A DNA stretch of 64,000 bases from Desulfosporosinus sp049943955. GTDB taxonomy: Bacteria; Bacillota; Desulfitobacteriia; Desulfitobacteriales; Desulfitobacteriaceae. The stretch spans positions 186,001-250,000 of the forward strand of contig NZ_JBNFTW010000003.1 of assembly GCF_049943955.1 (NCBI RefSeq), in the 5' to 3' direction. Below the pieces are notes generated by a model. That model worked only from the letters and a program-made list of their open reading frames with translations. It was not told where the DNA came from and searched no databases. Numbering within the stretch: position 1 is the first letter of the stretch; every line of letters begins with the position of its first letter. This document shows positions 33,773 to 42,203 of the stretch, piece after piece. The position numbers were made by a program, and so were the translations under genes.

Positions 33773-34004
33773 TGGTTCTTCACTCCTTTTGCTTTTGGTA
33801 TGATCTTTTAATTATCATTGAGTTAGATTGTCGTGGAATTTTAAAAATCACTCCCTTTGCATTTTTTGTATCCAGAAACTGTAATACTTTCCCATCGTTC
33901 AAAGCTTCATTTCATAAAGAATAATGAGGACTGTTCTCTGAAGTGGTTTAAAACGATTACTGGATACATGAAATCTATTAGTTTGATTTCGATATAATCA
34001 TATA

Positions 34005-34020
34005 AGCAATAATTATGCCA
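34005..34020 (-). promoter_or_regulatory. Sigma-54 (-24/-12) promoter of the first YeiH gene
   Basis: The minus strand reads TGGCATAATTATTGCT. GG and GC are separated by exactly 10 bases and the sequence matches consensus TGGCAC-N5-TTGCW except for one T. Transcription would start near 33994, giving a leader of about 220 bases. Confidence 0.8.
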
Positions 34021-34096
34021 AGTTTCTTCTGGAGAAAGATTCGCCTAGATAGGCCTCTTATTGCTTTAGTATGGAAGCTTTTGATTTGCTGGAATC

Positions 34097-34139
34097 GTGA
34101 CAATTTGTCACTTGTGCCAAAATGTCCTGTCAAAATGTC
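34097..34139 (-). promoter_or_regulatory. Candidate upstream activator sites for the NtrC-type regulator
   Basis: GTGACAATTTGTCAC (34097-34111) is a near-perfect palindrome (7-bp arms), and CAAAATGTC occurs twice as a direct repeat at 34118 and 34131. They lie about 90-130 bp upstream of the -12 element, the normal distance for enhancer binding by sigma-54 activators. Confidence 0.55.
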
Positions 34140-34148
34140 TTATAGTAG

Positions 34149-34333
34149 TAGTGAACTCGTTCAGCTAAAGCTGAACATTGGGGTTTCGGTGACGAAAGCG
34201 TCTTGTGGACACTTTCGCCGAAAGCACCTTGCCCATAACAAATGCTATCGCGCTGAAGGATGGACTCCACTCCCACCGAAGCGAAATATGGTAATGATTA
34301 ACATTTGAAGTGGGAGTCTTACGATTGGATAAA
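34149..34333 (+). repeat. IS605-like structured repeat, copy 4 (type A, full length)
   Basis: It starts GTGAACTCGTTCAGC with the hairpin TTCAGCTAAAGCTGAA, and has an internal pairing GGGTTTCGG with CGCCGAAAG. The conserved block ATAACAAATGCTATCGCGCTGAA follows in the middle, and it ends in a GTGGGAG hairpin region and TCTTACGATTGGATAAA. There is no ORF. Copy 9 at 51521 is nearly the same. Note that the middle block is given in part here and spans 34237-34260. Confidence 0.85.
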
Positions 34334-34437
34334 AAAAACTCCCGCAGATAAGTATCTGCAGAGAGTTTCAAGCAAAAGTCGATGTTTTAACATCAAGTAT
34401 CTTTTTTAACTATTCTTTATGTTATGGCCACTAATTA

Positions 34438-35787
34438 TTATTTAATAGTTGTCCAATAATTCCCCATGATTACCACCGACAACAAGTAGCCTAGAGGAAT
34501 ATTCACCAATACACCGGCGGTGAACGCTGCAAACGGTTTCCAGCCAACGGAAGCAAGTTCTTTCAGGCGACTGGACAAACCGATTGAGAGAAAAGTAAAG
34601 ATAAATGTCCAATTTCGTAATTCGATAATCGGACTAATAATAGTTTCATCAAGGGTTTTGGCAGTCATTACATTAGAAGACGCTGCTAAAAAGGTTATGA
34701 TAATCGAGGCAATAATGAATCCTAAAACGAATTTTGGGAAGCGAATCCAAATATCAAGAGCATTTGGGTTTGTGTTACGATACCGTTTATCCCATCTTGT
34801 GATCGACGTAAGAGCCATAATAAAACACCAGATCCCAATAAACATATCACGGCCCACGACTTTCATGAGTGTGAAGGTTTTGATGGCTTGTTCATTAATG
34901 GCTGCCGCTGCTGCCATGCCGGGGGCATCAGCAAATTCTGCGGTTCCGATCAAAGCTCCTGCCGGACCGGGCAAAATATTCAAGGCTTTAATGGCCAGGG
35001 GAAGAATGAAAATCATGATGATGGAGCAAAGAATTACCAATGAAATTGCCATTGATACATGTTGCTTTTCAGCTTTAACAGTTCCTCCCATGGCAATAGA
35101 AGCAGAAACGCCACAGATAGAGCCTCCTGCTGCCAGCGTTGCAGCGAAGCGTTTATCAAGGGAGAAAAGGCGTGTCCCAGTCCAGTATATGGTGAGGAAG
35201 GTAGCAACAGCAATGATTGTTGCCTGAGCAAAAGCGGTGGAACCGGCTTGAAGAATTAAAATAAACGGCAGGGAAGCTCCCATTAACACAATCCCGATTT
35301 TTACATAAAACTGAGTCTGGAGTGCCGTACTTAACCAATAAGGTATCTTTAGAAAATTACTAATGATAAGGCCTACGACGAGGGCGAGAAGGGGAGTTTC
35401 AAAGTTATAGCGCTTCATCACATCCCAAGAACCCCAAACCGAAACAAGAACACTCAACAAAAAAAGAAAGCTGAATCCTACTATAAAGCGTTTAACTTCT
35501 CCAGTGAGCGCCTTAACGGCAATTGAAAATAAACCAAGAAAAAATAAGTAGAGGGTAAAAAGAGCACTTTTATGACTGCTGATGTAAGCAACAGCAGTTC
35601 TATAATCACTATAGTTTGGTACTTTAAGGACAATCCGGTTCAGAAAGTTATTTCCTAGACTCCAAAACGCGATGGCTAATACTACAATTGTAAGACCCAA
35701 CCACATTGCCCAATAATCTTCCTGTTTCCAAAGGTCGGACCAACCTCCGGACGGAGCAGTTGGTTTTTTGGCTGATACATAGCCCAA
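34438..35787 (-). CDS. YeiH/UPF0324-family putative anion exporter, copy 2
   Basis: This paralogue of the gene at 32423 shares the blocks RFAATLAAGGSICGVSASIA, KAEKQHVSMAISLV and FADAPGMAAAAAINEQAIKTFTLMKVVGRDMFIG, and similar membrane topology. The start is best placed at TTG 35787, six bases after AGGGAGGG; an ATG at 35793 touches the ribosome site and is less likely. It lacks a sigma-54 promoter; a sigma-A-like TATAAT lies upstream. An IS605-like repeat and the sigma-54 promoter region separate it from copy 1. Confidence 0.86.
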   Translation of the reverse strand: MGYVSAKKPTAPSGGWSDLWKQEDYWAMWLGLTIVVLAIAFWSLGNNFLNRIVLKVPNYSDYRTAVAYISSHKSALFTLYLFFLGLFSIAVKALTGEVKRFIVGFSFLFLLSVLVSVWGSWDVMKRYNFETPLLALVVGLIISNFLKIPYWLSTALQTQFYVKIGIVLMGASLPFILILQAGSTAFAQATIIAVATFLTIYWTGTRLFSLDKRFAATLAAGGSICGVSASIAMGGTVKAEKQHVSMAISLVILCSIIMIFILPLAIKALNILPGPAGALIGTAEFADAPGMAAAAAINEQAIKTFTLMKVVGRDMFIGIWCFIMALTSITRWDKRYRNTNPNALDIWIRFPKFVLGFIIASIIITFLAASSNVMTAKTLDETIISPIIELRNWTFIFTFLSIGLSSRLKELASVGWKPFAAFTAGVLVNIPLGYLLSVVIMGNYWTTIK

Positions 35788-35895
35788 TAGCATCCCTCCC
35801 TTTCTCAACCGACCTGAATTTTAACTTAATATCATTATATACTAAGTCTGGGGCTTATATGGACATAATCTTTTGGCTTAGATAAATTTAATGAA

Positions 35896-35970
35896 TTTAT
35901 CTAATCGTGAGACTCCCACTTCTACAAGTGGGAGTGGCCCCGATGTTCAGCTTTAGCTGAACGAGTTTAC
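35896..35970 (-). repeat. IS605-like repeat, copy 5 (ends only)
   Basis: The minus strand goes from GTAAACTCGTTCAGC and its hairpin directly into CCACTCCCACTTGTAGAAG and the right-end TCTCACGATTAGATAAA. The whole middle (about 110 bp) is deleted. Confidence 0.8.
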
Positions 35971-36000
35971 TTGGAGTGACTATTAAGAAAAATCATAAAA

Positions 36001-36033
36001 AGAAACAGGCTTCCAGGATTTATGGAAAGCCTG
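36001..36033 (-). terminator. Terminator of the small HTH gene
   Basis: On the minus strand CAGGCTTTCC and TGGAAGCCTG form a stem, followed by TTTCTTTTTATG. Confidence 0.75.
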
Positions 36034-36070
36034 CATTGTGATATTCTTTTAAGAGAGGAGAGCTGACTTT

Positions 36071-36292
36071 TTAGGCGTTAAGGTAGTGGTATCCTTCCTT
36101 TTTGAGCATCTTTTTGACCTTAGTTAATTCCAGCGGATCAAAAAACTGAAGTTCTTTTCCGTTTCGGATGGTCCAAATTTGGGGGTTTAAATGTCCTTCT
36201 TTAATGAGTTTCTTAAATTTGAACCTTGATACTTCAAGGTAATATGTAGCTTCCGTCGTATTTAAGAGAGAATACCTGTATTGCGGGGTCAT
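36071..36292 (-). CDS. Small helix-turn-helix (excisionase/MerR-like) protein
   Basis: The 73-residue product has SLLNTTEATYYLEVSRFKFKKLI followed by a wing WTIRNGKELQFFDPLELTKVK, the layout of short MerR-like or excisionase-like DNA-binding proteins. Target is unknown. AAAGGAGGCTG precedes the ATG. It is monocistronic with its own terminator. Confidence 0.65.
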   Translation of the reverse strand: MTPQYRYSLLNTTEATYYLEVSRFKFKKLIKEGHLNPQIWTIRNGKELQFFDPLELTKVKKMLKKEGYHYLNA

Positions 36293-36693
36293 TGATACAG
36301 CCTCCTTTATAAGCTAAAATAAACAGCTCATTTTAAGTAACGACGTCTCGGACCCAATACGCAGTAATAGCCTCACCTCTTTTCCTGAGTGCTACCCTTC
36401 CTTAATTATATACGTTGAGTATTAACGCAATATTAATAAAACTTTACGAGCAGGTTAATACTGAAAAGACATGAAAGCACGTAAGGTTAGAATGAAACGT
36501 ATATAAGTGCTCCTCCAAATCTCCAGGTAATACCTAATGTGAACCGCTGGCCAATAACGATAAGCGGACGAGCTTATCGCCATACTGCAGCTCATTACGC
36601 ATGTTCTTGCAGTGTGGATTGGCCGAATGTCCCAGAAGCCAAGGATGGCGATATTCTTTATAGTTACTATTACTATTAATGGGGAGTGATTTA
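36293..36693. other. Intergenic region with inverted repeats
   Basis: AGTATTAAC at 36418 and its complement GTTAATACT at 36454 form a spaced inverted repeat around AATATTAATA. Further on, GATAAGC/GCTTATC at 36559-36577 forms a hairpin. These may be operators for the HTH gene or the following hydrolase, but nothing is recognised with confidence. The last bases, GGGGAGTGA, are the ribosome site of the next gene. Confidence 0.35.
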
Positions 36694-37242
36694 ATGGAAA
36701 AGTACTGTTTAAACGGAGAAGAAGCAGTGTTGATGGCTATTGATATTCAAGAACGATTGGTACCTTCGATGAAATATGGAGAAAAGGTTATTCAAAACAC
36801 GAATATCTTAATTTCGATTATGAAAAAAATTGGAGCGCCAATCATTGCAACAGAACAATATCCTAAGGGTTTGGGGAAAACAGTTTCTGATGTAAGCAGC
36901 AATCTAGATGGTTCCTCAACCTTCGAAAAGAGTACGTTTAGTGGCTGTACCAGCGAAGTGACTTCTGCTCTCCAAGTTCTTGGAAGAAAAAAGATCATCA
37001 TTACCGGAATGGAAACTCATGTTTGCGTATTTCAAACTGTAAGGGATTTATTATCTCAAGGTTATCAGGTTTTTGTAGCTAGTGATGCCGTATGCTCGAG
37101 AACTAAAGAAAATTACCGCAACGGACTATCACTTATGTCAGATATGGGAGCAGTTATATCAAATACGGAAACCCTGCTTTTTGATATCTTGAAGCAATCG
37201 GGGACGCCTCTTTTCAAGGAACTCTCTAAGCTGATTAAATAA
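36694..37242 (+). CDS. Isochorismatase-like cysteine hydrolase
   Basis: The 182-residue protein has the full catalytic set of the family: Asp in LMAIDIQERLVP, Lys in FEKSTFSG and the nucleophilic Cys in ITGMETHVCVFQTVRDLL near residue 113. YcaC-like members hydrolyse amides or related substrates. Start ATG 36694 follows GGGGAGTGA. In contrast to the gene at 15520 the Cys is retained. Substrate unknown. Confidence 0.85.
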   Translation: MEKYCLNGEEAVLMAIDIQERLVPSMKYGEKVIQNTNILISIMKKIGAPIIATEQYPKGLGKTVSDVSSNLDGSSTFEKSTFSGCTSEVTSALQVLGRKKIIITGMETHVCVFQTVRDLLSQGYQVFVASDAVCSRTKENYRNGLSLMSDMGAVISNTETLLFDILKQSGTPLFKELSKLIK

Positions 37243-37258
37243 GGGGATTAAAGAAACA

Positions 37259-37298
37259 ACTCCCACTTCTTGTAAGTGGGAGTCTTACGATGTGGGTT
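37259..37298 (+). repeat. IS605-like repeat, copy 6 (right end only)
   Basis: ACTCCCACTT and AAGTGGGAGT form the right-end hairpin followed by CTTACGATGTGGGTT. No left end is present nearby upstream. Confidence 0.75.
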
Positions 37299-37381
37299 AA
37301 AATAAGTTTGGACAAGAGTGGTATGTGGCTTTCCTAAGAATATTGAAGGATCCTGTTAGATTAGAAAGGTTGAATGTCAGG

Positions 37382-38056
37382 ATGTGCGGCCGATTTTACT
37401 TGATCCAGGTCAAAGACCTTGAAAAACGTTTTGATTTTGTCCAACTCGAATTTGAGTTTGAGCCGCGCTTCAATATAGCACCGTCTCAGCTGGTTCCTGT
37501 AATTGTACGAGACAACGACTGCAACCATCTCCGGATGTTTCGCTGGGGTCTTATACCCTCTTGGGCTAAGGATGAACATTTGGGAAGTAAGATGATCAAT
37601 GCTCGAGGAGAGACTTTAGGCGAAAAGCCAAGCTTTCGCAAATCCCTCGAGCAAAAACGCTGCCTGGTTTTAGCTGATGGTTTCTACGAGTGGAAAAAGG
37701 CAGGACGAATTAAAGAGCCTTACCGGATTACCTTGCAAGACGGTAAACCCTTTACCTTTGCTGGCCTTTGGGATACTTGGCTGTCACCATCGGGACAGAA
37801 GATAAACTCGTGTACCATCATTACTACGGCTTCAAACAGGCTTATGGAGACCATACATCAGCGTATGCCTGTGATCTTGCCGGCAGACAAGGAATCCCTT
37901 TGGCTCAATGTTGAGTCATGTTCCAGTCACGATGTTCAGGGTCTTCTGACGCCGTATCCGTCAGAAGAGATGGTTGCCTACGAAGTGTTGCCCTACGTTA
38001 ATTCGCCGAGTTATGAAGGCCCTGAGTGTGTAATACCGGTAAATAAACTATTTTAG
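37382..38056 (+). CDS. HMCES/YedK-type abasic-site-processing protein (SRAP)
   Basis: The 224-residue protein starts MCGRFYLIQ, with Cys2 as the residue that crosslinks to abasic sites in single-stranded DNA. It has FNIAPSQLVPVI, FRWGLIPSWAKD, INARGETLGEKPSF, CLVLADGFYEWKK with the catalytic Glu, and HQRMPVIL with the catalytic His. The start at 37382 is fixed by the need for Cys at position 2; the longer frame from 37325 would bury it. It acts in replication-coupled DNA damage tolerance. Confidence 0.93.
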   Translation: MCGRFYLIQVKDLEKRFDFVQLEFEFEPRFNIAPSQLVPVIVRDNDCNHLRMFRWGLIPSWAKDEHLGSKMINARGETLGEKPSFRKSLEQKRCLVLADGFYEWKKAGRIKEPYRITLQDGKPFTFAGLWDTWLSPSGQKINSCTIITTASNRLMETIHQRMPVILPADKESLWLNVESCSSHDVQGLLTPYPSEEMVAYEVLPYVNSPSYEGPECVIPVNKLF

Positions 38057-38099
38057 AGTATCCTAGAAGCTATCGGTATCGCGGCAGTTGTTCGTTCCA

Positions 38100-38246
38100 G
38101 GGGCTGTTGCAAAATAAAACTTGCAATAGCAATTTGCTCAAGCATTTTAGAATATGGTAAAAGAAGGGGCCAAAAAGGCGTTAAAGCGTCCTTATGGGCC
38201 TTATTTTTTTGCATATTATTTTCTGAAGGCTGTTTTGCACAGCCCC
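38100..38246. mobile_element. 147-bp MITE with IS1182-like ends
   Basis: GGGGCTGTTGCAAAA at the left and TTTTGCACAGCCCC at the right are imperfect terminal inverted repeats. The interior has no ORF but a terminator-like hairpin (AAGGGGCC...GGGCCTT then ATTTTTTT). The ends resemble IS1182-family termini, recalled from memory. It abuts the left-end remnant of an IS605-like repeat. Confidence 0.65.
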
Positions 38247-38275
38247 GATGGTCAGTTTTAGCCGAACGAGTTCAC
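38242..38275 (-). repeat. IS605-like repeat, copy 7 (left end only)
   Basis: The minus strand reads GTGAACTCGTTCGGC, then a slightly mutated left hairpin and ATCGGGGC. It shares GCCCC with the MITE end, so the MITE probably inserted in or replaced the rest of this copy. Confidence 0.7.
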
Positions 38276-38402
38276 AAGCAAAAACTTTTTGTCGAAGGTA
38301 AATGTTATACTAAATATGAACCCCAAAGCAAACGATTAAAAAGAAAAGCATAATTAGAGTCAAATGAGTCAAAAGACTAAATAGTGAGAGGAGTTACCTT
38401 AA

Positions 38403-39323
38403 TTGTTATCTCGCAGAAAACTTTTTATCATCCCTTTGGTTATCCTCATGTTGATGGTTTTTTCCGGGTGCAGCCCTGCGGTAACAAAGCCAAATCCTTC
38501 AGACATTCAAACAAAACAGGGCGGCTTGTTACAGGTTCATTTTCTTAATGTCGGCCAGGCAGACAGTATTTTGGTGATGGTACCTAACGGTCAGACAATT
38601 CTTATTGATGGGGGAAATGTTGAGGATGGACCTGGGGTTATCAGTTATCTGAAATCTCAGGGAGTCAAACAACTTACTGCGATTGTTGCCACTCATCCCC
38701 ATGAAGATCATATTGGCGGACTTGCTGCTGTCATTCGCAGTTTTCCGCCCCAACAAGTTTATCTAAGCAATGGAACGGCAACCACTCAAGCTTTTAAAGA
38801 TTTTATGACTTCTGTCAATAACAGCGGGGCCAAGAAAATTCGAGTTAAGGCGAATACTCAGCTCGATGTTTCCGGGATCACAGGTTTATTTCTGGCACCA
38901 TATAGTGAACATTATGAAGATCTTAACAACTATAGTGCTGTTTTAAAGCTAACTTATGGTAAGGTTTCCTTCCTGTTCACAGGAGATGCTGAATCTATTT
39001 CCGAGGCAGAGATGTTAAAAAACGGGGAAGATTTAAGGGCAACAGTGCTCAAAGTTGGACACCATGGCAGCAGCAGTTCAACTTCCAAAGCTTTTCTAAA
39101 AGCAGTTTCTCCGCAATATGCTGTTATATCTGTGGGGGTTAATAATGATTATGGTCATCCCGCTCAGACGACGTTAAAAAAATTAGCGGGTGCCGGGGTT
39201 CAAGTATATCGAACAGATCAAGATGGAACAATCATAGCAACAAGCAACGGAGACACCATAACATTTACTAAAACTGGAGAAACAATTCCATCGAATACCC
39301 CGCCTCTTAAAGCTGCAGATTAG
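38403..39323 (+). CDS. ComEC/Rec2-like metallo-beta-lactamase-fold lipoprotein
   Basis: The 306-residue protein starts with a lipoprotein signal ending FSGC (Cys23) and has the MBL-fold motifs of the ComEC C-terminal domain: FLNVGQADSILV, ATHPHEDHIGGL near residue 99, FTGDAE near residue 196 and KVGHHGSSSSTSKAF near residue 221. It lacks the ComEC membrane channel. These proteins are probably secreted nucleases or phosphohydrolases. It starts with TTG after AGAGGAG and is followed at 55 bp by a DUF3006 gene, a common partner. Confidence 0.88.
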   Translation: MLSRRKLFIIPLVILMLMVFSGCSPAVTKPNPSDIQTKQGGLLQVHFLNVGQADSILVMVPNGQTILIDGGNVEDGPGVISYLKSQGVKQLTAIVATHPHEDHIGGLAAVIRSFPPQQVYLSNGTATTQAFKDFMTSVNNSGAKKIRVKANTQLDVSGITGLFLAPYSEHYEDLNNYSAVLKLTYGKVSFLFTGDAESISEAEMLKNGEDLRATVLKVGHHGSSSSTSKAFLKAVSPQYAVISVGVNNDYGHPAQTTLKKLAGAGVQVYRTDQDGTIIATSNGDTITFTKTGETIPSNTPPLKAAD

Positions 39324-39378
39324 AAAAACGAGTCGGAACTATTGAGGAAACCTTAAATTGTTGAGGGAGGATCATATT

Positions 39379-39588
39379 ATGGCAATGATCATCGATCGTT
39401 TTGAGGGCGATTTTGCAGTCGTTGAAGTTGATGGACGATCTATGGAAAATATCCCTAAATCCGATATTCCCGCTGGGGCTAGAGAAGGCGATGTACTTCG
39501 GCCTGTCAACGGCAAGTATGAAATTGATAGTGAGGAAACGAAACGGCTTAGGGACGAGGCTGCCAAACTCACCCAAGATTTGTGGTGA
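39379..39588 (+). CDS. DUF3006 protein
   Basis: The 69-residue protein is MAMIIDRFEGDFAVVEVDGR at its start, followed by IPKSDIPAGAREGDVLRP, the SH3-like DUF3006 pattern. Function unknown; DUF3006 genes are typically beside ComEC-like hydrolase genes, as here. ATG 39379 follows GAGGGAGGATC; the frame upstream from 39358 includes the ribosome site. Confidence 0.85.
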   Translation: MAMIIDRFEGDFAVVEVDGRSMENIPKSDIPAGAREGDVLRPVNGKYEIDSEETKRLRDEAAKLTQDLW

Positions 39589-39742
39589 TATAACCTGTGA
39601 ACTGTAATTATTTTTTAACCCCATACGGCAGGAGTTGTCATAAAACAGTAGAAGTAGTGATATATATATTCTTGCGTGCTTTTGTAATGGTCTTATGTTA
39701 AGCGGCCAATCATGATGCTTAGTGAAATGGGAGGGAACGTAT

Positions 39743-40237
39743 ATGAATAGCCAAAAAACATTGGAAAACTTGATGAGCGCTTTTGCCGGAGAATCTCAAG
39801 CCAATCGGAAATATCTGGCTTATGCCAAAAAAGCAGAGTCTGAAGGGAAAAAGAATGCTGCGAAACTTTTTAAGGCTGCCTCAGATGCAGAAACAATTCA
39901 TGCTTTAAAACATTTTGAGGTCGCCGAAAAGATTAAGTCAACTACGGAAAACTTAAATGATGCGGTTAAGGGTGAGAACTATGAATTTCAAACTATGTAT
40001 CCGGAATTTTTGAAAGTTGCTCAAGAAGAGGGTAACCAAGCTGCCATAAGAACATTTTCCTATGCTCTTAAAGCTGAAGAAGCCCATGCTAAACTCTATC
40101 AAGAAGCCTTAGATAACTTGGAGCAGGAGGAAGAAGTCTTTTATTATCTCTGCCCCGTTTGTGGAAACATTGAAAAGTTCGTTCCGGAAAAATGTCCGAT
40201 CTGTGGGGTTCCGGGATCTAAATTTATTAAGTATTAG
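39743..40237 (+). CDS. rbr: Rubrerythrin
   Basis: The 164-residue protein has the ferritin-like diiron domain (ESQANRKYLAYAKKAESE and a second ExxH in DAETIHALKH, EEAHAKLYQEA) and a C-terminal rubredoxin-like centre with CPVCG and CPICG near residues 137 and 153. It reduces hydrogen peroxide using NADH-derived electrons in anaerobes. ATG 39743 follows GGGAGGGAAC. Monocistronic. Confidence 0.93.
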   Translation: MNSQKTLENLMSAFAGESQANRKYLAYAKKAESEGKKNAAKLFKAASDAETIHALKHFEVAEKIKSTTENLNDAVKGENYEFQTMYPEFLKVAQEEGNQAAIRTFSYALKAEEAHAKLYQEALDNLEQEEEVFYYLCPVCGNIEKFVPEKCPICGVPGSKFIKY

Positions 40238-40257
40238 AATATCCTTTAGAAAGCAAG

Positions 40258-40305
40258 AGCTGCTGCCGAATGAGCCGAATAGGTTTGTTTTGCAGCAGCT
40301 TTTTG
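40258..40305 (+). terminator. Terminator of rubrerythrin gene
   Basis: AGCTGCTGC and GCAGCAGCT form a 9-bp stem followed by TTTTT. Confidence 0.85.
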
Positions 40306-40344
40306 CTATCAGGTCAATGTTGTTGAATTAAGGTGGTTAGGTTT

Positions 40345-41499
40345 ATGCAGGATCTCCTTATTGAGAAGGGTAACGTCTTTATAAACGGTCGTTTTGAAAC
40401 ATGCGATATCGGTATCAGCAATGGAAAAATCGTAAGTTTAGAGAAGAACAGTTCTGATCAGAAAGCCTTTAAGCGTTGGAATGCTGCCGGTAAAAGAATA
40501 GTTCCTGGCTTTATTGATGTTCATACTCACGGAGGAAATGGAGTCGATATTAACAATGCAACGACGAAAGATCTGCTTCGGCTCAGTCGTTATTTTGCCA
40601 CTCAAGGGACAACCGGATGGCTTGCCTCGATCCTCACCGATACCTATGAAAGGACCGTCCAGTGTATAGAACAGGTTTGCCGGGCTAAAGCGGAGATAAA
40701 GGACGGGGCCCGAATCCTGGGCATTCATTTGGAGGGACCCTTTCTCAGCGAGGCTTATAAGGGAGCAATGAATAGGCGTTGGCTGCGAAAAGCCGACAGC
40801 TCCTTGTTTGAAACCTATCAGAAGTCAGCGGCAGGTTTGATTAACTATATAACGGTTTCCCCCGAAGTGGAGGGAGCGCCCGAGTTGGTTAAAGAACTAT
40901 CGGCGAAAGGGGTCATTGTCTCAATTGGTCATTCGGGGGCAGATTATGAGACTGCCTTAGCTTGTATTCGCAATGGAGCGAGGAGCGCGACTCACACGTT
41001 CAATGCTATGAGATTATTGGATCATCATGCTCCCGGAATTTGCGGAGCTGTACTAGAGACGGATGTTTATTGCGAAGCTATTTGTGATGGAAAACATCTT
41101 CATCCGGGAATAATAAGATTGCTCCTCAAAACGAAGGGCCTCAATAGAATTGTGGCCATCACAGACAGCATCATGGCTGCCGGATTGCCTGATGGATTTT
41201 ATAATCTTGGAGTCAGCAGAGTCCAGGTCAGGGACGGGGATGCCAGACTTATCAGCGACGGCACGCGAGCGGGAAGTACTCTTACCACATCAATTGCTTT
41301 AAGAAATCTGATGAATTATACCGGTCGAAAATTAGAAGAGGTTATTTTGCTGCTGACAGCAAATCCTGCATCAATGTTGAATCTGGAACAGCATAAGGGC
41401 TCTATTCAGATAGGCAAAGATGCCGATCTCGTCGTCCTTGATGAGCTGCTCAGAGTTGAGATGACAATAGTCGGCGGCAAAATAGTTTACCAACGATAG
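40345..41499 (+). CDS. nagA: N-acetylglucosamine-6-phosphate deacetylase
   Basis: The 384-residue amidohydrolase has VPGFIDVHTHGGNGVDIN near residue 57 (metal site), ILGIHLEGPFLSEAYKGA near residue 127, SIGHSGADYETAL near residue 193, THTFNAM, and AITDSIMAAGLPDG near residue 275 with the catalytic Asp. It deacetylates GlcNAc-6-P in amino-sugar and cell-wall recycling. ATG 40345 is seven bases after AAGGTGG. No nagB or PTS gene is adjacent, which is unusual but not rare. Confidence 0.92.
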   Translation: MQDLLIEKGNVFINGRFETCDIGISNGKIVSLEKNSSDQKAFKRWNAAGKRIVPGFIDVHTHGGNGVDINNATTKDLLRLSRYFATQGTTGWLASILTDTYERTVQCIEQVCRAKAEIKDGARILGIHLEGPFLSEAYKGAMNRRWLRKADSSLFETYQKSAAGLINYITVSPEVEGAPELVKELSAKGVIVSIGHSGADYETALACIRNGARSATHTFNAMRLLDHHAPGICGAVLETDVYCEAICDGKHLHPGIIRLLLKTKGLNRIVAITDSIMAAGLPDGFYNLGVSRVQVRDGDARLISDGTRAGSTLTTSIALRNLMNYTGRKLEEVILLLTANPASMLNLEQHKGSIQIGKDADLVVLDELLRVEMTIVGGKIVYQR

Positions 41500-41534
41500 A
41501 CGCTTTAACAGTACCGAACAAATACTGGGTGTTA

Positions 41535-42044
41535 TTACAGCTCTTTTTCGAAACACATGATCGTTAATTTATCGCTTAGTTTCTGCTGGTAAAAGGTGAA
41601 TCCCCTCTTAACCCAGAACTTTAAAGCGTGGTCATTTCCCTTAATAACGCCAAGGCGTACCTTTTTTAAACCTTCTTGTCTCATCAAAAACTCATAGTTT
41701 TCCAGTGAGGCCAAGGCATACCCTTTGCCATGATTCTGGGTATGTATCATTAATAACCCAAGCCAAGGCAGCTTATCCGATGGATTCTCGATGAGGTAAT
41801 CAATCACTCCTACAGGGGAACCATTAACCATGATATAACTCATGACTGCGCCGATTCTTTTAGATGATTCGTACATCTCTAGGATTTCTGCATCAGTAAG
41901 TTCAGCATGACTTTTGGACAATAGGTTATAATCTTTATTTGAGTTAACGATTTGTTTTAATAGTTCAAGACGATTCGAAGTGACCGGTTGGAATTCAACC
42001 AACGGCAACAGGTTTATCGAATTTTCATTCAATGTAATGAACAA
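41535..42044 (-). CDS. GNAT-family N-acetyltransferase
   Basis: The 169-residue protein has the GNAT acetyl-CoA site: LGLLMIHTQNHGKGYALASLENYE near residue 95 (Q/HxxGxG/A-type loop), then VRLGVIKGNDHALKFWVKRGF, the classical motif B. The acceptor is unknown. It is monocistronic, convergent with nagA and separated from bcrC by a strong terminator. Confidence 0.82.
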   Translation of the reverse strand: MFITLNENSINLLPLVEFQPVTSNRLELLKQIVNSNKDYNLLSKSHAELTDAEILEMYESSKRIGAVMSYIMVNGSPVGVIDYLIENPSDKLPWLGLLMIHTQNHGKGYALASLENYEFLMRQEGLKKVRLGVIKGNDHALKFWVKRGFTFYQQKLSDKLTIMCFEKEL

Positions 42045-42150
42045 CCCTTCTCTAGATTATTTGGTGACTTGCGTGTTCCTTTACTAAATAGGTTCGGTAT
42101 AGAAAATATCCTTATAAGATTCTTATTATTGCTATATTATACCATAAAAT

Positions 42151-42183
42151 GTAAAGAGGACAGCCTCTTGCTGTCCTCTTTAC
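42151..42183 (-). terminator. Terminator of bcrC
   Basis: GTAAAGAGGACAGC, loop, GCTGTCCTCTTTAC form a perfect 14-bp stem directly after the bcrC stop, followed on the minus strand by ATTTTATGG. Confidence 0.85.
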
Positions 42184-42203
42184 ATTAACTAACTCGAATC
42201 TAA

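Noticed and set aside
32454..35259. Plus-strand ORFs antisense to the two YeiH genes
   Set aside because: They mirror conserved membrane segments of the real genes, appear in the same relative place in both paralogues, and have no ribosome sites.
36418..36462. AGTATTAAC / GTTAATACT spaced inverted repeat
   Set aside because: AT-rich nine-base arms separated by 27 bases are weak evidence; kept only as a remark in the intergenic entry.
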